Below, in pieces: positions 11,445 through 22,152 of a DNA stretch of 64,000 bases. Source of the stretch: an uncultured Erysipelotrichaceae bacterium (lineage in GTDB: Bacteria > Bacillota_I > Bacilli_A > Erysipelotrichales > Erysipelotrichaceae); the NCBI GenBank assembly GCA_944326795.1, contig CALVFJ010000004.1, forward strand, positions 1 through 64,000, in the 5' to 3' direction. Made by a program: the position numbers and the translations under genes. The notes below the pieces were generated by a model, which saw nothing but the letters and a program-made list of their open reading frames with translations, did no database searches and had not been told where the DNA came from. Numbering within the stretch: position 1 is the stretch's first letter; each line of letters starts with the position of its first letter.

Positions 11445-11486
11445 CTTATATCTTATATATTAAAAAAAATAAAGTCTTATCCTTGA

Positions 11487-11527
11487 GGAGTCGTAGCTTA
11501 TGAACATAATAGCTTACTCCTTTTTTT
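11487..11527 (+). terminator. Terminator of the lipid kinase gene
   Basis: GGAGT...ACTCC outer stem with an inner AGCT/AGCT and TATG/CATA helix, followed by seven T residues. Confidence 0.65.
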
Positions 11528-11550
11528 ATTCATGAATTATATATATTTCA

Positions 11551-11589
11551 TAAAAAAACCTCTAAAGTTAAGATATAACTTTAAAGGTT
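11551..11589 (-). terminator. Terminator of the rubrerythrin gene
   Basis: AACCT..AAAGTT paired with AACTTT..AGGTT (11557-11589). In the minus-strand transcript the stem is followed by a run of seven U. Confidence 0.75.
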
Positions 11590-11614
11590 CAATGTAAGTT
11601 AAATATATTTTAAA

Positions 11615-12157
11615 TTAATAATTTGTTCTTAATAATTCAAAATATGCTTTTGGATGATTACAAACTGGACATTCTTCAGGTGCTTCTTTGCCAACATAGA
11701 TATGACCACAATTGCGACATTGCCATGTTTTTTCATCTTTTCTAACAAATACTTCATTATTTTCAATATTTGCTAAAAGTTTTAAATAACGTTCTTCATG
11801 TTCCTTTTCAATAGCTGCAACACCTCTCATTGTTTCAGCAATTTCAGAAAAGCCCTCTTCATCTGCTTCTTTAGCCATACGTTCATACATGTCTGTCCAT
11901 TCAAAATTTTCGCCTTCAGCAGCTTGTTTTAAATTATCTACTGTATCTTTTATAGATCCACCTTGCAATAACTTAAACCATAATTTTGCATGCTCTTTTT
12001 CATTTGCAGCTGTCAAAGCAAAAAACTCAGCAATCTGCTCATAACCATCTTTTTTAGCTTTTGATGCAAAATAATCATATTTGTTTCTAGCTTGACTTTC
12101 ACCAGCAAAAGCTTCCATTAAATTCTTTTCAGTTTTTGTACCTTTTAAGTCTTTCAT
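11615..12157 (-). CDS. rbr: Rubrerythrin
   Basis: Non-haem iron peroxide-scavenging protein of anaerobes. The ferritin-like diiron domain (about 1-140) carries ligands in [28 protein letters not shown] and [12 protein letters not shown]. The C-terminal rubredoxin-like Fe(Cys)4 site is CRNCGHIY...[12 protein letters not shown]. Length of 180 aa is typical. A clear SD (AGGAGG) precedes the ATG. Single gene with its own terminator. It supports an anaerobic or oxygen-sensitive lifestyle. Confidence 0.96.
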   Translation of the reverse strand: MKDLKGTKTEKNLMEAFAGESQARNKYDYFASKAKKDGYEQIAEFFALTAANEKEHAKLWFKLLQGGSIKDTVDNLKQAAEGENFEWTDMYERMAKEADEEGFSEIAETMRGVAAIEKEHEERYLKLLANIENNEVFVRKDEKTWQCRNCGHIYVGKEAPEECPVCNHPKAYFELLRTNY

Positions 12158-12188
12158 ACTTAATCCTCCTATGTTAATTATAGCCTAA

Positions 12189-13763
12189 TTAATTTGATAA
12201 AGCCATAAATTTGCGTTTGCCCCATTTTTTTAGTAAAAAAAATAACAAAATGTCAGTTATCAAGTATCCAATAATTAAAAACATCAAGCTTATCAAGGTA
12301 TTCAAACTTATGCTCAAATAATATCCTGCAATTCCAATGGCTATACCGATGATCATTAATGATATTACAGAAAGAAAGCTAGATAGGCTTTGCTTTATAA
12401 CGATTATTTCTCTATCCCACACTAATTTAGGAAATTTCAAATTAATAACTAATCCAAAACATCCAACAAAGATAGATATCAAAGCAAATAAAATCATTGC
12501 CATAATAATATATACATAATTTACAGGAATAATAAAGATAATGATCAATAAATCAAGTAAAGAACTAAAAAACACAATGATAAAATTAACTAAAATTTTT
12601 GCCAAAAATACTTCCATGACATCAATTGGCAAACTTTTTAAGATCCATAAAGTTTTCCCTTCCAATGAGATGGATACACAACTTGTACAATCGATCATAT
12701 TCATGAAAGCTATGATCAAGCAACTGCATAAGAATCCTGTTTCAATCATTTCTTGCGGCATCATAGCTAATAAAGTATTTAATTCATCATGATAATTAAA
12801 TAAAAGATATAATAATGCCAAGATACTCATGACACTACCGATGCCAAGATTAAAGAAATAATTAAAATTTAGAAAAAAACCTTTTAACTCTTTTTTTAGC
12901 AAAGTAATGAACGTTGAACTTGTTTGAATTCCTTTTATCTTAAATTTAGCATCATGATATTCTTCAGAATAGTTTTGATTAAGCTTAAATAACATTTTAT
13001 TACTGAAACGTACAAACAAAGATAGTATCAAAACATTAATACATATACTAAGCAATACTTTAATTCCATCATGGACTATACTGCCAGAAATATACCAGTA
13101 TAAAGTAGGCAGCATAATTTTAATTTTTTCGTATAAGCTATAGAAAACTCCTGTAGCCTGTGTCCCTTGTTCCAAAGATGAAAAACTAAAAGATAAAGCC
13201 ATGATCAATATCACAAATATAACTGTAAATAAATTTGTGATCAATTGACGGTATCGACCATTACCGCTAAATTTCGCAAACAGCAATGATATCATCGTAC
13301 CTATAGCAATGATAGCTAACGGCTGAAAGATCATTCCAAATATCATCAATAAATAATAGGATATCTCCATCTTTGCCATGATGCCATAACATAGCATTGA
13401 CGGTAACATAAAACATAAATAGTATAATAAATTCACGATAATAAGCCCTAATAGTTTGCTTAAATATATATTTGAAGGCTTCAGTGGCAAACTTAATAGA
13501 AGATCATGATCTTTAAATCCGATTATATATCCAAAAGATAAGGATATCGTTGTAATGAATGTAAAAAATAATGATGCTGCCCCCATGATATACACTACGA
13601 TATAGTACAATTCTTTTGGCAAGCTTGTCATCAAAATCATGGTATAATATGCCATAGCAAGCATTATAGCAAGACCAGCAAGAAAAATATAAATTCGATG
13701 CTTAAACTTACCATCAAGCATATCTTGCATATTTACTTTGATTAATGTAAATAATTCACGCAT
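12189..13763 (-). CDS. ABC exporter permease (ABC-2 type)
   Basis: Polytopic membrane protein of about 524 aa with roughly 10-12 hydrophobic segments in two groups, and cytoplasmic loops near 100-110 (FKDHDLLLSLPLKPSNIYLSKL) and 370-385 (LEGKTLWILKSLPIDVMEVFLAK) with the repeated LxxLP motif seen in this permease type. It directly follows the ATPase gene with a 4-base overlap at an upstream ATG; the ATG at 13763 has better spacing from GGAG. Substrate unknown; drug, bacteriocin or lipid export are all possible. Confidence 0.8.
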   Translation of the reverse strand: MRELFTLIKVNMQDMLDGKFKHRIYIFLAGLAIMLAMAYYTMILMTSLPKELYYIVVYIMGAASLFFTFITTISLSFGYIIGFKDHDLLLSLPLKPSNIYLSKLLGLIIVNLLYYLCFMLPSMLCYGIMAKMEISYYLLMIFGMIFQPLAIIAIGTMISLLFAKFSGNGRYRQLITNLFTVIFVILIMALSFSFSSLEQGTQATGVFYSLYEKIKIMLPTLYWYISGSIVHDGIKVLLSICINVLILSLFVRFSNKMLFKLNQNYSEEYHDAKFKIKGIQTSSTFITLLKKELKGFFLNFNYFFNLGIGSVMSILALLYLLFNYHDELNTLLAMMPQEMIETGFLCSCLIIAFMNMIDCTSCVSISLEGKTLWILKSLPIDVMEVFLAKILVNFIIVFFSSLLDLLIIIFIIPVNYVYIIMAMILFALISIFVGCFGLVINLKFPKLVWDREIIVIKQSLSSFLSVISLMIIGIAIGIAGYYLSISLNTLISLMFLIIGYLITDILLFFLLKKWGKRKFMALSN

Positions 13764-13765
13764 GA

Positions 13766-14467
13766 TCATATCTCCATAAACAGATCTTCTAAGGTTTGCC
13801 CATGAGCCAGGATCTTTTCTGTCTTATCACTAATTACAATTTTGCCATCTTTTAATATGGCTACGCTATCACATAATTTTTGAGCTACCTCTAAAACATG
13901 GGTGCTGAAAAAAATGCTGCTGCCATTCGCACATAATTCCTTCATTTTTTGTTTTAAGATAAATGAAGCTTTAGGATCTAAACCAACAAAAGGTTCATCT
14001 AATACCAAAAGCTTTGGTTCATTCATAAGTGCTCCAATCAAAGCAACTTTTTGTTTCATACCATGACTTAGTGCTTTGATCTTATCGCCTAAATTTCCTT
14101 CGATTTCCATTTCTTTTGCAAGCTGCCCAATTTTCGTATCAGCTTTTGATTTATCCATTTGATATATATTTGCTAGAAAATAAAGATACTCTATCGCTTT
14201 AAGATTCTCATATAAATCAGGATTATCCGGAACATACGCCATTATTTTTTTACATTCCAGAGGTTGTTGCTTAATTGACATACCATTTATCAATATTTCA
14301 CCATCATTAAAATCATGGATACCTACTATTGCCTTGATCGTTGTAGTCTTTCCGCTCCCATTATGACCGATAAATCCAAATATTTGACCATCTTCGACAT
14401 TTATATCTATGCCTTTTAAGACTTCTTTATCGCCATAGTTTTTCACAAGATTTTTTATTTGTAACAT
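13766..14467 (-). CDS. ABC transporter ATP-binding protein
   Basis: ATPase partner of the downstream permease. Walker A is GHNGSGKTTT, the signature is a variant LSHGMKQKVAL, Walker B is LLVLDEPFVGLDP and the switch is FFSTHVLEV. About 233 aa from the ATG at 14467, which has GGAGG six bases upstream; the 16 in-frame codons before it lack a site. Two-gene operon with the permease. No substrate-binding protein is present, consistent with export. Confidence 0.9.
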   Translation of the reverse strand: MLQIKNLVKNYGDKEVLKGIDINVEDGQIFGFIGHNGSGKTTTIKAIVGIHDFNDGEILINGMSIKQQPLECKKIMAYVPDNPDLYENLKAIEYLYFLANIYQMDKSKADTKIGQLAKEMEIEGNLGDKIKALSHGMKQKVALIGALMNEPKLLVLDEPFVGLDPKASFILKQKMKELCANGSSIFFSTHVLEVAQKLCDSVAILKDGKIVISDKTEKILAHGQTLEDLFMEI

Positions 14468-14534
14468 TTTGATCCTCCAAAGGAAAAAAAATCCTTTATG
14501 CGTATATATTAGCATAATCTAGGAGCTTGTTATC

Positions 14535-15158
14535 ATGCAATTTATATTTTTTTGTTTGGGAGCGTGTATCGGATCATATTATCTTTGCGTATTAGATAAT
14601 TTTCCCCGTTTTTTTAAACATAAGCACAGCTGTTGTCCCTATTGCCATCAACAATTAAAACCATATCACCTAATTCCCATCATTAGCTTTATATTTTTAA
14701 AAGGCCGTTGTTCGTTCTGCAATAAAAAGATATCTTGGCGCTATCCTTTGTTTGAAGCGATCTGGGGGATCATTTTTAGTATTTGTTTAAATTATTTTTC
14801 TTTTTTTGTAGCGGTAAACATTTTAATATTATTGGCTATTAGCATAAGCGATATTATACATGGCATCATATATGATATTCTTTTAATGCTACTACTATTG
14901 CTTATCATCTGTACAAAAGAAATTTATCTTGGACCTTCACTAGTTATATTATGTATTGGCATTTTTTTAAGCATTGGTAATTTAATAGGCTTTGGAGATA
15001 TCAAATTATTAGCGATATATGGTTTGATATTTGATTATCAACAACTTGCCTGGATACTATTCATCGCAAGCTTTTTAGCGATACTATTAACAAAAAAGCG
15101 CGAAATTCGCTTCGCGCCTTATTTATCCATAGCTATCATCAGCATATTGGTAATTTAA
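14535..15158 (+). CDS. Prepilin peptidase (type IV leader peptidase, A24 family)
   Basis: Polytopic aspartyl protease that cleaves and methylates prepilin or pseudopilin leaders. The N-terminal cytoplasmic segment has two CxxC pairs (CCPYC and CSFC), and the catalytic aspartates are in ISDIIHGIIYD and GFGDIKLLAIYG. Length 207 aa, in the short range for Gram-positive ComC-like enzymes. AGGAG is nine bases upstream. No pilin or competence gene is nearby, so it acts on genes elsewhere. Its last 20 bases overlap the convergent histidine kinase gene. Confidence 0.88.
   Translation: MQFIFFCLGACIGSYYLCVLDNFPRFFKHKHSCCPYCHQQLKPYHLIPIISFIFLKGRCSFCNKKISWRYPLFEAIWGIIFSICLNYFSFFVAVNILILLAISISDIIHGIIYDILLMLLLLLIICTKEIYLGPSLVILCIGIFLSIGNLIGFGDIKLLAIYGLIFDYQQLAWILFIASFLAILLTKKREIRFAPYLSIAIISILVI
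15092..15117 (-). terminator. Terminator of the RR-HK operon, inside the prepilin peptidase gene
   Basis: GCGCGAA and TTCGCGC form a 7-bp GC-rich stem (15098-15117) with a six-base loop. In the minus-strand transcript six U residues follow. It lies wholly inside the coding sequence of the opposing gene. Confidence 0.7.
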
Positions 15159-16545
15159 AATAAAATGTACTTCCTTGTCCTTCAGTTGACCTTACTCCAT
15201 AATCAGCATCATGCAGTTCCAAGATTTCTTTGGCAATTGCCAATCCGATGCCACTTCCAACGCTACTTCGTATATGAGTTTTATCTACTTTATAATACCG
15301 GTCCCAAATATATGGCAGATCCTGTTTGCTTATACCTACACCATGATCAACGACCGAAACGATTGCAAAATTTTCAGATTTTTTACAGTTGATAGCTATT
15401 GGTTTTCCCAATGAGAAATTGATCGCATTATTGATAAAATTATGCACAACTTGCTGTAAACGTTGTTCATCACCAAGCACAAGCACATTATCATCGCATT
15501 CCAAGGTGAGATCAATTTGCTTATCTAGTAATTGATAGCTATCATATACTTGCCTGATCATTGAAGATAGATCAAAACTTTGCTTAACTATCTTTATTTT
15601 TTTATCTTCTAGCTTTGAAAGATCCAAAAGATCATTGACCAGATTGGTTAACCGTTTGGTCTCATCTATAATAATCTTTATATTTTCATCAGTTTTTTCT
15701 TCGGGAAAATCAATCATCAATTCTCCATATCCACTGATCATGGTTAATGGTGTTCTAAGATCATGAGATACATTTGAAATCAAATCTCGTTTAGCTTGAT
15801 CAGCTTTTTGAATCTCGGCAGCCGCTTTTGCTAAGGTTTGATTTAGATCATTTGCTTCTCGATAACTAGCATTCATATCGTTTTGATAACGGCCATTAGC
15901 TAAGTCTTTAGCCGCTTGATCGATCTTCTCGATAGGTTTAACGATCTTAGCGCTAAGTATCGATACAAGCAGCAAAGTTGCAATGATCACAAAAATACTG
16001 ATAAATACAATTTGGGTTTGTATCGTTTTTATGGTTGTGACCATTGGAGTAATTGCTGATTCGATTAAAACAAAGGTATCAGAATCTATGATCTGTGCAT
16101 ATGTTATGCTTTTAACATTATCATTATCGATCATGAATAGATTCCCCACAAACGGTTCATAGATAAGTAGTTTATCATTATCTAGGGCCGTATAAGATCC
16201 ACCGTTTTCACTAGCTTTTACCAACAAATAGTATATGTCATTATAAGAAAGATTATTTAGCTGACAACCAGCTCTATTTGAAGCAAAAGTATCGGCATTT
16301 TGATCGATTACGCGGATACAAGCATCGTTTTGTCGAGCCAAACTATTAAGATATATTTCCATCCTCTCATCATCAAGGATCTCAATGATCTGAGGTGTTA
16401 GATCTTTGATATCATTTATTTTGGTGTTTTTATAAAAGCTTTGTAAAAATGTAATCTCAAATAGCCATACAAATAATAGCAATCCTACAACGAACAATAA
16501 AATGTATAGCAATAATTTTCGCTGTAACTTTTTAGTTTTCTTCAA
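15139..16545 (-). CDS. Two-component sensor histidine kinase
   Basis: Membrane sensor kinase of 468 aa: TM1 about 12-34, extracytoplasmic sensor about 35-175, TM2 about 178-200, HAMP about 200-250, phosphorylated His261 in NVSHDLRTP, N box HNFINNAINFS, G1 DHGVGISKQDLP and G2 GSGIGLAIAKE. Its start overlaps the end of the response regulator gene by 14 bases, so the pair is co-expressed. The stimulus is unknown; there is no adjacent target gene apart from the nearby ABC exporter, which is only a guess. Confidence 0.93.
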   Translation of the reverse strand: MKKTKKLQRKLLLYILLFVVGLLLFVWLFEITFLQSFYKNTKINDIKDLTPQIIEILDDERMEIYLNSLARQNDACIRVIDQNADTFASNRAGCQLNNLSYNDIYYLLVKASENGGSYTALDNDKLLIYEPFVGNLFMIDNDNVKSITYAQIIDSDTFVLIESAITPMVTTIKTIQTQIVFISIFVIIATLLLVSILSAKIVKPIEKIDQAAKDLANGRYQNDMNASYREANDLNQTLAKAAAEIQKADQAKRDLISNVSHDLRTPLTMISGYGELMIDFPEEKTDENIKIIIDETKRLTNLVNDLLDLSKLEDKKIKIVKQSFDLSSMIRQVYDSYQLLDKQIDLTLECDDNVLVLGDEQRLQQVVHNFINNAINFSLGKPIAINCKKSENFAIVSVVDHGVGISKQDLPYIWDRYYKVDKTHIRSSVGSGIGLAIAKEILELHDADYGVRSTEGQGSTFYFKLPIC

Positions 16546-17200
16546 AACGATAACCTACCCCTCTTAAGGTTACGATACAATTTCCGTATTCTTTTAAATT
16601 TTTACGTAGTAATTTTATGTGCGTATCTAAGGTCCTATCATCACCATAGAAGTTATATCCCCAAACTACCGATAATATCTGTTCACGTGTCAATGCGATA
16701 TCCTTATTGTTAACTAAATAAATTAACAATTCATATTCTTTTAAGGATAATTTTATCCTATCTTGATCAACCTGCACGATCCTTGCAGAAAAATCGATTT
16801 CTAGTCCTTTGTATTGATAATGATTGCTATTTTTGTTTTTTTGTGTGCGCTTTAAGATGGCATTTATCCTCATCATCAGCTCTTTGACTGAAAAAGGCTT
16901 TACGACATAGTCATCAATTCCTAGATCAAATCCTCTAATTTTATCATATTCTTCATTTAATGCTGTAAGCATTATGACAGGAACATCTTTTTTCGCTTTG
17001 ATTTGTTTAACTGCTTCAAAACCATTTATTTCTTTCATCATCACATCCATGATGATAAGATCATAATCATTTATTTCGCACATTTGGATGGCTGCTTCAC
17101 CATCATCTGCTTCATCGCAGATATATCCTTCATATGCCGCATATTTTCTAATCAATTCACGTATTTTTGCTTCATCATCAACAATTAATATTCTAGCCAT
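16532..17200 (-). CDS. OmpR/PhoB-family response regulator
   Basis: DNA-binding response regulator of 222 aa. Receiver domain with acidic pair D8-D9, phosphoacceptor D52 (IIMDVMM), T79 and K101 (VVKPF). The C-terminal winged helix ends TLRGVGYRFEEN and carries SLKEYELLIYLVNN and DTHIKLLRKNL. First gene of the regulator-kinase operon; GAGGATGA precedes the ATG. It is not the phosphate regulator, since phoP lies further along with the pst genes. Confidence 0.94.
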   Translation of the reverse strand: MARILIVDDEAKIRELIRKYAAYEGYICDEADDGEAAIQMCEINDYDLIIMDVMMKEINGFEAVKQIKAKKDVPVIMLTALNEEYDKIRGFDLGIDDYVVKPFSVKELMMRINAILKRTQKNKNSNHYQYKGLEIDFSARIVQVDQDRIKLSLKEYELLIYLVNNKDIALTREQILSVVWGYNFYGDDRTLDTHIKLLRKNLKEYGNCIVTLRGVGYRFEEN

Positions 17201-17257
17201 AAAATCATCCTCTATTGCTATATTATATCGAGCTAAAGTGTATTTAATGTGAACTTA

Positions 17258-18067
17258 TTAAAGATTTTTAATTTTTTCAATTGTATCTTTTAATTCAGGA
17301 ATATTGGCCAATTCGATTTTTCCGACATCACTTAATTTGGTTATGTCAGTTCTAATTGGTAATTTAGCTAAAACAGGAATGCCAAGCTTGTTGCTCACTT
17401 CATCGATCTTGCTTTCCCCAAAGATATACATCTTATGATGGCATTGATCACATTCCACATAGCTGAAATTTTCGACGATACCTAAAATTGGGATATTCAT
17501 TTCCTTAGCCATATTATAGGCTTTGGTTACGATCATGCTTACTAATTCTTGTGGACTAGTAACAATGATAATTCCATCTAATGGAATAGATTGAAAAACC
17601 GTCAATGGAACATCTCCAGTTCCAGGAGGCATATCTATGAACATGTAGTCAACATCTTTATATACCACATCGGTATAGAACTGTTTTACCATATTCGCAA
17701 TGATAGGTCCTCGCCAAATTACTGGGATCTCATCTTCTTCTAATAACATATTGGTGCTGATTACCTGTATTCCACTAGTAGTTATCGCTGGATAAATACA
17801 CGTTTCATCGCCAACTGCTTTGCTTGTGATTCCAAACATTTTACCCATGCTTGGTCCTGTAATATCACCGTCTAGCACAGCGCAATTATATCCTTGTTTT
17901 TGCATCATGCTAGCTAAAGTAGCAGTAACGAAACTTTTTCCAACTCCTCCCTTACCACTAACGATGCCTATAATTTTCTTTATGGAACTATCTTTATGGG
18001 GTTCAACCAAAAAGCATCCATCTTCATGCTTTTTATCGCAATTTGCGCAATCATGATTACAACTCAT
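17258..18067 (-). CDS. Mrp/Nbp35-family P-loop ATPase, Fe-S cluster carrier
   Basis: Cytosolic ATPase of the Mrp/ApbC/Nbp35 group that carries and transfers Fe-S clusters. The deviant Walker A is SGKGGVGKS (38-46), Walker B-like segment is YMFIDMPPGTGD, and the C-terminal cluster CxxC is ECDQCHH. Cys3, Cys7, Cys10 and Cys18 form an extra N-terminal cysteine group like that of Nbp35 proteins; shorter Mrp proteins lack it. 269 aa. Divergent from purA and about 2 kb from the suf operon, a fitting context. Confidence 0.9.
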   Translation of the reverse strand: MSCNHDCANCDKKHEDGCFLVEPHKDSSIKKIIGIVSGKGGVGKSFVTATLASMMQKQGYNCAVLDGDITGPSMGKMFGITSKAVGDETCIYPAITTSGIQVISTNMLLEEDEIPVIWRGPIIANMVKQFYTDVVYKDVDYMFIDMPPGTGDVPLTVFQSIPLDGIIIVTSPQELVSMIVTKAYNMAKEMNIPILGIVENFSYVECDQCHHKMYIFGESKIDEVSNKLGIPVLAKLPIRTDITKLSDVGKIELANIPELKDTIEKIKNL

Positions 18068-18111
18068 ATTTTACCTTCTTTCCATCAATCATTTTAATAA
18101 AAAAAATTTAA

Positions 18112-19455
<1,344 letters not shown>

Positions 19456-19458
<3 letters not shown>

Positions 19459-19487
19459 AAAACTTCAGCTTAAAGCTGAAGTTTTTT
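19456..19487. terminator. Bidirectional terminator, purA / esterase
   Basis: ACTTCAGCTT..AAGCTGAAGT hairpin with A run on the left and T run on the right, between convergent genes. Confidence 0.85.
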
Positions 19488-20235
19488 ACATATATCTTTG
19501 CCAAAAATTCATAGCAAATTCAAACCACTCACTATTTTCTTTTAATCCTTTGCCATGATGACCATGAGGAAACTGGTGATATTCACAAGGTATATCTAAT
19601 AATTTACATTTTTCTGCAAGGATAATGCTATTTACTGGAGGTACCACATTATCTTCCATCGTATTCCAGATAAATGTTGGTGGAAAATCATTATCCATAT
19701 TACATTCAACACTAACCATTTCTTTTTTTTGTGGTGTCCAGTTAAGTCCAATGATCATATCAATGCTTGGTATATGAGTAGCCATCATCGCACTTACTAC
19801 TGGATAACACAATATCAAACAAGACGGTTTGGGTAGTAAATAATGTTCGTACCCTAACTTTTTTGTAGCAAACATTGCTGCTAAATGCCCTCCTGCGCTT
19901 GAGCCCCATAGAGCATAATTATCTTTTAACACATTAAATTTTTCAGCATTTTCTTGAATGAAACGTAAAGCTTTAGCAACGTCATCTAATGGTATTGGGT
20001 AGCGAGCCCTTTTTTTTATGCCATACCTTAAAACAAAAGCAGAATAGCCTTGCTCATTGATTGTTTTGGCATAAGGTTCACCTTCTACACTGCTCATTAT
20101 GACCCCATATCCACCACCTGGCAAAATTAAGGCAAAAGGTCTTGGTTCAAAGCTCTCGATAAGATATGGCGTCAGTTCATACTTATCAGATGCCATTATA
20201 TCTTTTAAACGATTGTTTAAAATATCTAATTCCAT
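19486..20235 (-). CDS. Alpha/beta hydrolase (acetyl-esterase-like)
   Basis: Serine hydrolase of 249 aa. Oxyanion loop LPGGGYGVI, nucleophile elbow GSSAGGH, likely catalytic Asp in NTMEDNVVPPVNS and His in FPHGHHG. No signal peptide, so cytoplasmic. This layout matches the esterases that deacetylate xylan or other small acetylated sugars, but the substrate cannot be told. It lies between purA and suf with terminators on both sides, so it is probably transcribed alone. Confidence 0.85.
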   Translation of the reverse strand: MELDILNNRLKDIMASDKYELTPYLIESFEPRPFALILPGGGYGVIMSSVEGEPYAKTINEQGYSAFVLRYGIKKRARYPIPLDDVAKALRFIQENAEKFNVLKDNYALWGSSAGGHLAAMFATKKLGYEHYLLPKPSCLILCYPVVSAMMATHIPSIDMIIGLNWTPQKKEMVSVECNMDNDFPPTFIWNTMEDNVVPPVNSIILAEKCKLLDIPCEYHQFPHGHHGKGLKENSEWFEFAMNFWQRYM

Positions 20236-20278
20236 GAAGACTATCTCCTTTAGTCAATATATTCAATAATTTCTTAAG

Positions 20279-20303
20279 AAAAAAGGTTTCAAAATGAAAC
20301 CTT
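20279..20303 (-). terminator. Terminator of the suf operon
   Basis: AAGGTTTC/GAAACCTT stem with a 5-base loop, followed in the minus-strand transcript by U residues. It begins within the sufB stop codon. Confidence 0.8.
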
Positions 20304-21699
20304 ATCCGATAGATTCGCTCATATCCAACTTTAAAAGCTGATTAAGCTCGACTGCATATTCCATTGGCAATTCACGTGTAAATGGTTCCAAAAAACCCAT
20401 AACGATCATTTCTGTAGCTTCTTGATAAGAAAGACCTCGTGACATTAGATAAAATAATTGCTCTTCTGAAATCTTAGATACCGTTGCTTCATGTTCAATA
20501 GTACTTGTATTTGTTTGATTGATATTAGTTGGTATCGTATCCGACGTAGATAATTTATCCAAGATCAAAGTATCGCACTCAACTTTGCTTTTAGCATAAG
20601 CTGCATTAGGGCCATGTCTAACTTCACCACGATAATTAACCTTACCGCCTTGACGACTAAGGGATTTTGAGATGATATTGCTTGAGGTATGAGGTGCCAG
20701 ATGAATCATCTTCGCACCGGCATCTTGCAGCTGATTTTCTTTGGCAACAGCAATGGATATACACATTCCTTTAGCATATTCACCTGCTAAAATACAAGCC
20801 GGATATTTCATGGTCAATTGAGAACCTATATTACCATCTATCCATTCCATCGTTCCATATTCTTCAACATATGCTCTTTTAGTAACAAGATTTAAGATGT
20901 TGCTGCTCCAATTTTGCACCGTTGAATAACGGCATTTTGCACCTTTTTTTACATATATTTCTACTACAGCAGCATGCAATGATTCTTTAGAATATTGCGG
21001 CGCAGTACAACCTTCGACATAATGAACATCAGCACCTTCATCAACAATGATCAAGGTCCTTTCAAATTGCCCCATCCGTTCAGAATTTATCCTAAAATAA
21101 GATTGCAATGGCTTATCTAATTTCACGCCTTTTGGAACATAGATAAAAGAACCACCAGACCATACTGCACTATTTAATGCAGCATATTTATTATCTGCAT
21201 AGCTTACTACTTTTGCAAAATACTCTTTAAATAGCTCAGGATAATTGCGTAATCCGCTGTCAGTATCCAAAAAGATGACACCTTTCTCTTCTACTTCCTT
21301 AAGCATATTATGATAAACAACTTCTGACTCATATTGTGTAGAAACACCTGCTAGAAATTTTTTCTCCGCTTCTGGTATTCCAAGCTTATCAAAAGTATTC
21401 TTTATGGTCTCTGGCACGTCCTCCCAGCTTGATTCTGTTCGATCACTTGGTCGTATATAATATGTGAACTCATCAAAATCAATTTGATTTAAATTTGGTC
21501 CCCATTTAGGATTATTTAACTTACGAAACATTTCATAAGCCTTCAAACGGAACTCCAACATCCAATATGGCTCATTTTTAATATGGGAAATTTCTTTGAT
21601 GATATCTTCATTTAGCCCTTTGTTAGTCTTAAAAACACTAACATCTTCATCTTTAAAGCCATATTTATATTCTTCATTTAAAAATGTCTTATCGTCCAT
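20302..21699 (-). CDS. sufB: Fe-S cluster assembly scaffold SufB
   Basis: Scaffold on which the SUF system builds Fe-S clusters, in complex with SufC and SufD. 465 aa, normal length. Diagnostic segments: [48 protein letters not shown] with the C-terminal cysteine, and [22 protein letters not shown]. Last gene of sufC-sufD-sufS-sufU-sufB, the usual Firmicutes order. Three bases separate it from sufU. Confidence 0.97.
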   Translation of the reverse strand: MDDKTFLNEEYKYGFKDEDVSVFKTNKGLNEDIIKEISHIKNEPYWMLEFRLKAYEMFRKLNNPKWGPNLNQIDFDEFTYYIRPSDRTESSWEDVPETIKNTFDKLGIPEAEKKFLAGVSTQYESEVVYHNMLKEVEEKGVIFLDTDSGLRNYPELFKEYFAKVVSYADNKYAALNSAVWSGGSFIYVPKGVKLDKPLQSYFRINSERMGQFERTLIIVDEGADVHYVEGCTAPQYSKESLHAAVVEIYVKKGAKCRYSTVQNWSSNILNLVTKRAYVEEYGTMEWIDGNIGSQLTMKYPACILAGEYAKGMCISIAVAKENQLQDAGAKMIHLAPHTSSNIISKSLSRQGGKVNYRGEVRHGPNAAYAKSKVECDTLILDKLSTSDTIPTNINQTNTSTIEHEATVSKISEEQLFYLMSRGLSYQEATEMIVMGFLEPFTRELPMEYAVELNQLLKLDMSESIG

Positions 21700-21702
21700 A
21701 TC

Positions 21703-22137
21703 TTATTCCTTATCTATCATTTCTTTCATGGCTTTCCAACCTATGGTTGCACATTTGATACGATTAGCCTGCCGATGAACATTCATCATGGCAATAGCTT
21801 CTTCTAACAATTCTTCATCATAAGGTTTTTCATCCATCATATTAAAATAGTTTTCCATGATTTTTTTGGCTTCATCAATACTTTTTCCTTTAAGCAATTC
21901 ACTCATGATCGAAGTGCTTGCTGTACTAATCGTACAAGCTACACCATCAAAGCGAATATCTTTAATTATTCCATTTTCGATCTTTGACTGAACTGTTATG
22001 TCGTCAATGCAACTATCACTAGCCATATGCCTTGAATCATAGCTATCATCATCGACCAATTCATGATTACGTGGATATTTATAATGATCCATGATCAACT
22101 CCCGCAATATAGCAGGATCCTTTAACATATTACTCAT
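21703..22137 (-). CDS. sufU: Zinc-dependent sulfurtransferase SufU
   Basis: Accepts persulfide sulfur from SufS and passes it to the scaffold. 144 aa. The three metal-binding Cys are in SDSCIDD, VACTIST and IKCATIGW, and the Asp after the first Cys is kept (CID in place of CGD). The insertion region typical of SufU is present (EAKKIMENYFNMMDE). Ribosome site AGAAGGG. No SufA or IscA-like carrier is in the operon. Confidence 0.93.
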   Translation of the reverse strand: MSNMLKDPAILRELIMDHYKYPRNHELVDDDSYDSRHMASDSCIDDITVQSKIENGIIKDIRFDGVACTISTASTSIMSELLKGKSIDEAKKIMENYFNMMDEKPYDEELLEEAIAMMNVHRQANRIKCATIGWKAMKEMIDKE

Positions 22138-22152
22138 TAATAACCCTTCTTC

